Source of the DNA: Micrasema longulum
Taxonomy: Eukaryota > Arthropoda > Insecta > Trichoptera > Brachycentridae
Direction: 5' to 3'
Length of the DNA stretch: 64,000 nt
Assembly: GCA_022494885.1 (NCBI GenBank)
Contig: JAGVSM010003522.1
Location: forward strand, 28,329 to 92,328
The notes under the pieces were generated by a model. The model had not been told where the DNA came from and ran no database searches. It saw nothing but the letters and a program-made list of their open reading frames with translations. Positions 57,893 through 64,000 of the stretch are shown in pieces (the stretch's first letter is position 1; each line of letters begins with the position of its first letter). A program made the translations under genes and the position numbers.

Positions 57893-57980
57893 ATGGCCTA
57901 GAGGAGTGTTTTCCAGCCTTTTTGAATACGCGACCCCTTTACGAGTAAAAAAAAAAATAGGAGACCCCTTAGGACCTTAG
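57893..57980 (+). mobile_element. hAT-like terminus (plus)
   Basis: GAGTGTTTTCCAGCCTTTTT then GAATACGCGACCCCTTTACG, with GACCCCTTAGG following, recalls CAG.G.T..CCAACCTTTTT...CGACCCC ends of hAT elements. Confidence 0.5.
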
Positions 57981-58080
57981 TTTTATCATACTATTCGTAT
58001 GTCTCCGATTTTAACTACAAAATATTTAATTCTATTTCTATTGAAACATATTGTTATTTTTAAATAAACCATATTTGCCA

Positions 58081-58200
58081 GGCGCCGTGGCGCAATTGAT
58101 TTGACCGCTAACTGTGAATTTGGAGTTACGAGTTCGATTCCCGGCAGTTGTGAGAAATCCAAGATTTTTTTCTCAATTGGTCTGTATTGTGGTGTATTTT
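58081..58200 (+). mobile_element. tRNA-derived SINE head, family D
   Basis: GGCGCCGTGGCGCAATTGAT, then GAGTTACGAGTTCGATTCCC give boxes A and B at tRNA spacing. A short body with TTGGTCTGTATTGTGGTG follows. The acceptor ends do not pair. Confidence 0.65.
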
Positions 58201-59402
58201 TCATAATTTCCCTCCATATCAAAATCGAGAAATCAAGAACAAGAAAGGAGTGGGCCGTCGGCAGCAAGATCTAAAAAAATATTTATACGGCATGCCTAAA
58301 ATGGCATTTAATTCGCATAAGATTGACGTCTTTTGGATAAAGAGGAAAGAAAAATATTTAGAACTGGCAAAGTTGAAATTATTAGTGGCATTCGCCCATG
58401 GAATACAATCCCGAGCATGATTATTAATCCCAGGCTTACGGATTTTTTTATGGGGAATCTCGGAATCCCGGGATTATTCCGGGATATGAAATGAAAAAAA
58501 CTCTTGTTTAGTTTTTATAAGGCAATTAGTAGTAACAGAACATCGTGTAAAAGAACAAAATTAGCCATTTTTTTTAGTCAAGTTATTTATTTCAAATGCA
58601 ATAATTTAAATTATAAGACAAAGCATAAAAAAATTATATAAATGGAATTCCGAAAATACAAACGCAGAAATGCTCGTATCAAAGCATTTTATGTTTCATT
58701 TCCGGTGCATTCGGCATTTTAATTTTTTATCAATGATAACCTCCGTGGAAAACGAAAATGTCAACAATTCTTTTTTTCTCACATGAGTTTCTTATTTATT
58801 TATTTTTATCTTCTCACATTTGATGTTTATTGCTTACATTTAAATCATCCTTCATGGGATGAATTGCCAAAAAAAAAAAGTTTACATCTTTTGCATAATT
58901 TATGAAAACTTGATTGGTCTTTTTATGTTAGAAAATATTTGTTTTTTAAGTCATTATATATGACCGTATGTTTACTGACTAAAAAAAATATTTATTTATT
59001 TTTTAATAAAAAAAAACCATAGTTAGTCAACATAAACAGAAGTTAAAAACGCTCGCTTAGGCAAACAAGACCTGTTTGTAGCAATCCCGAGATTAGCTAA
59101 GTACAATCCCGGATTTTTCGGATCTTGAAAACGGCCGGGATTCCGGAAACCTGAGATTTAAGATCCCGGGACTGTATTCTCCACATTCACCACGTCCTAC
59201 CTATGTGAACTAATGTTGGTAATTTGCATCTCAAAAATAGAACAATGATTTGTCAAATTGCAAACCCAGAATCTCATGAAGGGTGGCCAAACGTGATATA
59301 CACTACACCACTGGAGGGTCATATATAAATGTGATTTGAGTGTACTAAGCTGCCGTTGAATTTTCCACGCTAAAACGAAAAATCCTGAAATAATATCTTT
59401 TT

Positions 59403-59440
59403 TTAAAATTTATTGCAACAGAGAGGAAAAACACATTTTA
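59403..59440 (+). mobile_element. MITE family 1, isolated end
   Basis: AAATTTATTGCAACAGAGAG then GAAAAACACATTTTAG. Only the terminal part remains. Confidence 0.7.
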
Positions 59441-59519
59441 GTTCGGTACCATTTTTCACGTTCATTCATAAATGCTGGGGCTAAGCTAGGCTAGCTTCGA
59501 TTGTCATATTTTTATAAGC

Positions 59520-59877
59520 AATGAGGAAGTTTAATGCTACGGGAAGTTGGATACGAAAAATAATTTCTTACGCGCGGTAAAAATTAGAGCATTCAATAGT
59601 ACGGCCAAGTTTTTTGAAAATGTATGAAAAAAATTATGTAAATGATTTTAATAAAAACGAACTACTTTGAACGACGTCACTAGTTCTTCTAAATCAACCA
59701 ATGATAGTTTTGCTATAGATTTCCGCTTTGCGGGAAGCCAATTCGCCAACTAGCAGAACTTATCGAAGAGAACTTGTAACGTCATACGCGGAGTAGAGTA
59801 ATTATAAAACTTGAAAAAATCATGGCGCTGGTAATACGAATCATATATTTATTTATTTTTTTGCTCAGTTTGGTATA
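59520..59877. mobile_element. MITE family 2, right-truncated copy
   Basis: AATGAGGAAGTTTAATGCTA at the left, with GCGGTAAAAATTAGAGC, AATCAACCAATGATAG and GAACTTGTAACGTCATACGC inside. The right end with CTTCCTCA is missing. Confidence 0.8.
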
Positions 59878-60014
59878 ATTTTTAAAAAACCACGGGACTT
59901 AATTATCTCCGTTGTTTCAATAATACACTTACTTGGGTACCTTTTAATATTCATTGATTCAAATTTTTGTAGACAACAGACTGTATTTTGCCCCCTAAAG
60001 AGTAATTAAGATTA

Positions 60015-60190
60015 ACAAATTATAACAAAGGCGGAAAACATTGTAGAGAAGTGAATATGGAATTCTAGGCATTTACAGGGCTTATGACCTGTCATCGGCT
60101 AGCTTAAGTGGGCACTTTACACACTATGTAAAATTCACCATTCGGCGTATGGTTTAACATCCACATTATCTTTGTCGTAATACAAATCAA
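60015..60190 (+). mobile_element. MITE family 1, 5' half
   Basis: ATAACAAAGGCGGAAAACAT, TCTAGGCATTTACAGGGC, TTATGACCTGTCATCGGC, GGGCACTTTACACACTATG and GTTTAACATCCACATT. Lacks the opposite end. Confidence 0.75.
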
Positions 60191-60239
60191 GCCTTGCCTA
60201 CAAACGTTTGGGCGTACTAAAAATACTGGTCATTTAAAA

Positions 60240-61860
60240 ATGCTTAATAATTCATTTAAAAACCGTTAAATTATTTTTTGAAGGATTTTACATTATATAG
60301 CTGATGTATGCTTGATAAAAAATACAAATTCACTTTAATTGCATACAGATGATATAAATCTATTTTCATACATACATATCTACACACACAATAATCTTTA
60401 TTTTATTTTGAATCTTAATCTAACAAAACATAACACCAATATTAGATTATTGCCTAAAAAAATATCAGATTATATATTATCTAGTAATGATGTCAAACAT
60501 TAATTTGTCGTTATTTCTGGGTTACCGCGATAAGTTCAAAACTCATTAAAATATTCGTTTTATTATTTTTTCTTCAGTTATATCCTTTTATGGTTTTATA
60601 ATATAAAAAATTACATCAGTTGAATTATTCCGATAAATCTAAATAGAAATGAATCCATTAAAAATGTCGTGTAATTTGTTTGTGTATTTTTTATAGTTTT
60701 TTCATTGAAAATCTAAAAAATCAGTTTTAATTTTTATTTCTGTGTTTGGTGTAATTTCACATGACTTTCCATTTTTCTATGTTTACTTAAAGTAACTCCC
60801 AAATTATCCCTACATTTAGTCGTCATAATTTGTCGCATTTTAAAAACTAGTTTTTTTTTTAATTATTACGTGAAAACTTTTTAATTTTTTTTCCATTATT
60901 TAAAAGAAAAAAATCTTGTGAAGAAGAAAAGTATCAAAAGTGTCGTCCTATAATATTGTATTTTTATTGCATTTTAATACCATAAAAATTACAAATAAAG
61001 TAAGATATTATACGTGTTTTCAAATAAAACGACTTCATAAAAATTCATTAGGAATATTTTTTTTTACTTTTGTTTAAAATATGTTTGTACGCCTTACTGT
61101 ATTTTTTGTTTATTTTATTCATTTAATTAAAGAAAAATATGTTTTCCATGAGTGTAATGATGTCTTGTTGTTTTTAATTTAGTAATAATATTTCCAATTG
61201 TTAGGTCTAGTAGTCTATTTTGAGAATTCAAAATATTTAAAATTGTACATATTCATTTTTTAATGTATTCGATTTACCAACGAGCAAAATACGAAAATAC
61301 TATTCAAGATTGGTTAGTATTTGTTTCATTCTAAAGGTTCAGAATGAAAAAAAGTGTTATTAAAGATATAAACACTATAAAAAGATCATCTTAACTCCAG
61401 TTACTTTGATGATATTTTGTTTAATCCAAAATATGCATTAAAACTATAACATAGTAAACAAACATCATAAGAAATAAAACCAATAATAATTCGTATTAGC
61501 ATAAATAATCCATCTTTTAATTAGACACATCTTTGAGACGGGATGTGGTAAGTCTGTTACGTCATAGATTCTCTCTAGACTATAATAAGATCAATATCGC
61601 CTTATTTATTTGTTTTTCATTCACGAAGAAAATATCGTTATTATTACATTGTCGTTTCGAATCACCAATTTAAATGAACTTGTCCATCAATCTTAGATTT
61701 TTAAAGAAACCTAAGAGATATCTTTTTGAGCTTAAGTTAATTTTTTTTTAGGCAATCAATCCTCGTAAGGATATTTTTTTGCCATATTAGAATAATATCT
61801 GAAACTAGCTCTTGCTTGAATTGATTCATACTTCATTTAAAATATCATTTATTAGTAATG
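60240..61860. other. Sparse A+T-rich interval without recognised genes or repeats
   Basis: Long T- and A-rich stretches without an open frame above noise, tRNA-like box or inverted repeat that I could support. It is the longest unexplained stretch near the Broad-like exon, so upstream regulatory sequence could be here, but nothing specific is visible. Confidence 0.5.
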
Positions 61861-61869
61861 ATTTATTGG

Positions 61870-61915
61870 TCGTAATTTATCGGTCACAATATCGTGGGGT
61901 ATTGTGATCGACAAA
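61870..61915. repeat. Small inverted repeat
   Basis: TCGGTCACAATATC and its near-complement GGTATTGTGATCGA form a short hairpin around CGTGG. It lies just left of the 188-bp palindromic element and may be part of older repeat debris. Confidence 0.5.
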
Positions 61916-61953
61916 TAAGGATAAATTAATCAATTTATGTTGTAGCAATTGCT

Positions 61954-62141
61954 ACAACTAGGTTACTTCGAAATCAGGATTTTTAAGTTAACCACTAAAA
62001 ACCCATCTTTGTATTTTACTCCCTAAATGCTTCAAATAGACAATTCATGATGCATTTAAATAATATTACGATGATTTAAATGCACGACTATGTGTTTTAG
62101 TAGTTATCTCAAAAATCCTGATTTTTAAGTTACCTAGTTGT
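61954..62141. mobile_element. Palindromic MITE-like element (188 bp)
   Basis: Left arm ACAACTAGGTTACTT, then ATCAGGATTTTTAAGTTAAC and CACTAAAAAC. The right arm GTTTTAGTAGTTATCTC, then ATCCTGATTTTTAAGTTACC and TAGTTGT is its inverted copy over about 50 bp. The central part holds ATGATGCATTTAAAT. There is no coding capacity and the class is unknown. Confidence 0.75.
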
Positions 62142-62412
62142 ATTCATTATCCCGCTTTATGATTTAAAGTAGGATATTTAGATTGTTTATATAGGCAATC
62201 GAATTTTCTATGCCGAAATTAAAATATTTATTTTTTAAACCAGTTTCTTTCGTCGATTACATACTACCTAACCGATCATTTCACAGACAAAACTATACAC
62301 AAATATAAACATTTTCGTCATGGAAATTCAAGTTACCGATAAACATCGGATTGTTCACCTCGTCTTCAGCAGTCTTTAGTATAATTTCATACATACGTAA
62401 TACGTAAATACG

Positions 62413-62925
62413 TATACACGGTTTTTCAGGGCCAGACCGTGAAACTTTACAGGAACATTCCTCACAATGAGCTTTTAAAAAAATTCTTATAAAATTTATC
62501 CAAAAAGTTTTAAAAAAAAACATATTTACATATATATATATATATATATATATACATACATATATTTACATATATGTATATGTATATATAAATATATAAA
62601 ATCTCGAAATTGATTCAATCTTTAATTTCTCGGACTAGCATCCCTTCCGCAAACTCCTACCCCTCCCAAAAAAAAGATATAAAAACGTATTTGGCCAACG
62701 AAGCGATAGGCACCAGACGCGGACAAGGGAAGCGGCTGGGTAGGAGAGGGGCGGGGATTTGTGGAGGGACTGTTTGTCCGAGAAATTAAGGATTTACTAC
62801 GTTTTGAGATTATAAAAATAAAAAAAACTCTTTTAAAAATGACTTTTTGGAAAAAAAAATTTAAAGCTTACTATGAGGAATGTTCCTCTGAAGTTTCGCG
62901 GTCTGGCCCTGAAAAACTGTGTATA
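62413..62925. mobile_element. Long palindromic MITE-like element upstream of the Broad-like exon
   Basis: The left arm starts TATACACGGTTTTTCAGGGC at 62413. The right arm ends with its near-complement at 62925. Matching continues inward through GGAACATTCCTCA and again through CTTAATTTCTCGGAC at 62628 and 62775, so almost the whole 513 bp folds on itself. A TATATA tract expands the left arm. The ends may be TA-flanked, as in Tc1/mariner-type MITEs, but that assignment is inference. It ends about 130 bp before the exon and so would lie in the preceding intron or 5' region. Confidence 0.8.
62527..62600. repeat. TA/TACA microsatellite within the palindromic element
   Basis: Alternating TATATA and TATACATA units. 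The tract is found only on the left arm of the palindrome, so it probably expanded after the element inserted. Confidence 0.85.
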
Positions 62926-63026
62926 TGAAAATAATGAAAAGGCCGATCATTTTTCATGTGCGTTGGACTGCTTATTTTTCCTGCATGTTTACAATTCAGT
63001 CTCGTTTAGGTATTGTTTTTCCGATT

Positions 63027-63059
63027 CTTGTTTATTAATTTGTTTGTTTTTGACAGCAG
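63027..63059 (+). promoter_or_regulatory. Splice acceptor with tandem CAGCAG (NAGNAG)
   Basis: A T-rich tract ends in TTTTTGACAGCAG just before the Broad-like exon. Two AGs, at 63055-63056 and 63058-63059, are both usable in principle. Choice between them would change only three bases of 5' UTR, since the ATG lies 17 bases further on. An upstream non-coding exon is implied but I cannot locate it in the window. Confidence 0.6.
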
Positions 63060-63270
63060 TGATACCTATGCAACGATGGTAGATACTACAGACACCCAGC
63101 ACTTCTGCCTGCGATGGAACAACTATCAGAGCAGCATAACGTCCGCATTCGAGAACCTTCGTGATGACGAAGACTTCGTGGACGTTACCCTCGCTTGTGA
63201 CGGCAAGAGTCTCAAGGCACATCGGGTGGTGCTCTCCGCGTGCAGTCCTTTCTTCAGGGAACTGTTGAAG
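63057..63270 (+). CDS. br: Broad-like BTB/POZ transcription factor, first coding exon (partial gene)
   Basis: The coding part runs from ATG 63076 to 63270 and gives 65 residues. They include [22 protein letters not shown] and [20 protein letters not shown], the N-terminal half of a TTK-type insect BTB/POZ domain, closest in my memory to Broad-Complex (Lola and Mod(mdg4) differ at many of these positions). In that family the domain mediates dimerisation and is followed by alternative zinc-finger exons; Broad is an ecdysone-responsive nuclear factor controlling metamorphosis. The exon ends in phase 0 after LLK at GTAAGA, and the frame runs into intron sequence beyond. A T-rich tract and CAG precede it, so about 19 nt of 5' UTR appear to sit in this exon. 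ATGG at 63076 is preceded by CAACG. The exon is clearly richer in G+C than its surroundings. An insert of about three residues after MVDT and Phe instead of Tyr in SPFF are small differences from the Broad sequences I recall. A Broad paralogue cannot be excluded. Confidence 0.9.
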
Positions 63271-64000
63271 GTAAGAAATTATTACACTTTGGAGTCTGGT
63301 CATGCCAACAATATTTGGCCAACGCAACGTCTAATTTTAGTATTATTAACATTATATTCATACCTACATTTCGTAAATAAAAATACACCAGCACCTTTTT
63401 ACAGTTAGATTTTTTGTTTCTCATTGTTTGTAAACATAAATACCTCACAGAACACAACCTAAAGCTTACGTTGTTAAACTTTATCACATCCACTTTACCA
63501 GTGCCCGTATTACAACAGAGTTACCTTCACTTGTCTATAAAGAAACATTGAATTTTCTGTACGAAAAATTAAATATTTATATAAACTGTATTTTTAGACA
63601 TGTTTAATTATAGGTTTCCGACGGTGATACTTCAAATTCTCATACAAATATAAACGTTTTCGTACGGAAAATTAAATTTTACTTTATAAGCAGCAATTGT
63701 AGATAATTCGCCCAAGATTTTCAAATCGTTTTACCGCCTAATCATTTTTCTTCAGTCTCTAATTTGTAAATTAATTAAACCGCAAAGCAATAAATTGTAA
63801 TAGCTTAAGTTTGGTTCGTATAGAAAGATAACTAGAAGATTTGAAACTTTTAGACGATTTAACTCATGCTTGCATAGTGAAAATAATAATACCTACAATA
63901 AATCGTTAAAAGGTTTAAATAATAATATGTTGTAATCATTGGCATTTTAATCGACATGCCCTGAGCCCTCAAAAATGACGAAACTTAACTCATACACAAA
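63271..64000 (+). other. Intron following the Broad-like exon (5' part)
   Basis: The intron begins at the donor GTAAGA. Open frames crossing the junction continue only briefly and carry no BTB residues. The expected next BTB segment (a Cys/Lys/His/Pro stretch after LLK) is not found up to position 64000, so the intron is longer than 730 bases. No recognised repeat was seen in it. Confidence 0.7.

Larger units (their letters stand above)
56815..59180. mobile_element. Region bounded by inverted CCCGGGATT-type clusters
   Basis: Left cluster (56835-56915) has ACCGGGATCCCCGGGATTG, TTTGATCCCGC and CCGAGATTAC. An internal cluster at 58425-58485 has CTCGGAATCCCGGGATTATT. The right cluster (59075-59172) has GCAATCCCGAGATTAG, AATCCCGGATTTTTCGG and AAGATCCCGGGACTG. 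Repeated short motifs near edges suggest subterminal repeats of one or more non-autonomous DNA transposons. No transposase was found between them. Confidence 0.5.

Overview
This window is eukaryotic, very A+T-rich, and almost entirely non-coding. It looks like arthropod and most probably insect DNA. The only host exon I can support is at the far right (63057-63270, + strand). It encodes the first 65 residues of a Broad-like BTB/POZ transcription factor, begins after a polypyrimidine-rich acceptor and ends at a clean GTAAGA donor, so the gene continues beyond the window. Two other things suggest an insect, perhaps a lepidopteran: dispersed repeats resembling those I associate with moths and butterflies (a retroelement tail with GGGCTTATTGCCAAATGGC, and an ACTAG/CCCGCGGCTTC...ATTTATAATGTTAGTA element), and abundant tRNA-headed SINEs. 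The order is an inference, not a demonstration.

The other 63 kb is a graveyard of mobile elements. Non-LTR retrotransposon (LINE) remnants are mostly 5'-truncated C-terminal pieces of reverse transcriptase: RTE-type at 6201-6914, 15255-16070 and 32861-33015, and CR1/Jockey/I-like pieces near 3.5, 8.1, 8.5, 18.3, 30.1, 36.7, 42.5, 43.8, 52.1 and 53.5 kb. An apurinic-like endonuclease remnant lies at 25.9-26.2 kb. A Penelope-type GIY-YIG fragment at 43.6 kb is joined in frame to a LINE reverse transcriptase. hAT transposase C-terminal pieces lie at 56.0-56.6 kb, with several hAT-like termini elsewhere.

Non-autonomous elements fill much of the rest. Family 1 has ends AAATTTATTGCAACAGAG and many copies. 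Family 2 has ends TGAGGAAGTTCAGTGCTAC and four copies, one split by a LINE fragment. There are also several single palindromic elements and at least three families of tRNA-derived SINEs.

Layout: 1-6 kb SINE, LINE-tail and MITE debris; 6.2-6.9 kb RTE with target-site duplication; 8-10 kb LINE pieces and a SINE; 10.8-12.8 kb MITE family 1; 13.7-16 kb SINEs and a split RTE; 18-21.6 kb LINE tail, hairpin and a dispersed repeat; 23-26.3 kb dispersed element, family 2 and endonuclease remnant; 27.7-33.9 kb LINE pieces, family 1 and a hAT-like element; 35-45 kb palindromes, LINEs, SINEs and the Penelope/LINE chimera; 46-55 kb SINEs, hAT-like elements and LINEs; 55.4-59.2 kb G-tract duplication, hAT remnant and CCCGGGATT clusters; 59.4-60.2 kb MITEs; 60.2-61.9 kb sparse sequence; 61.9-62.9 kb two palindromic elements next to the Broad-like exon. 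Most other open frames are short and look like chance frames or fragments of these repeats. I see no bacterial operon, CRISPR array, rRNA or convincing functional tRNA.
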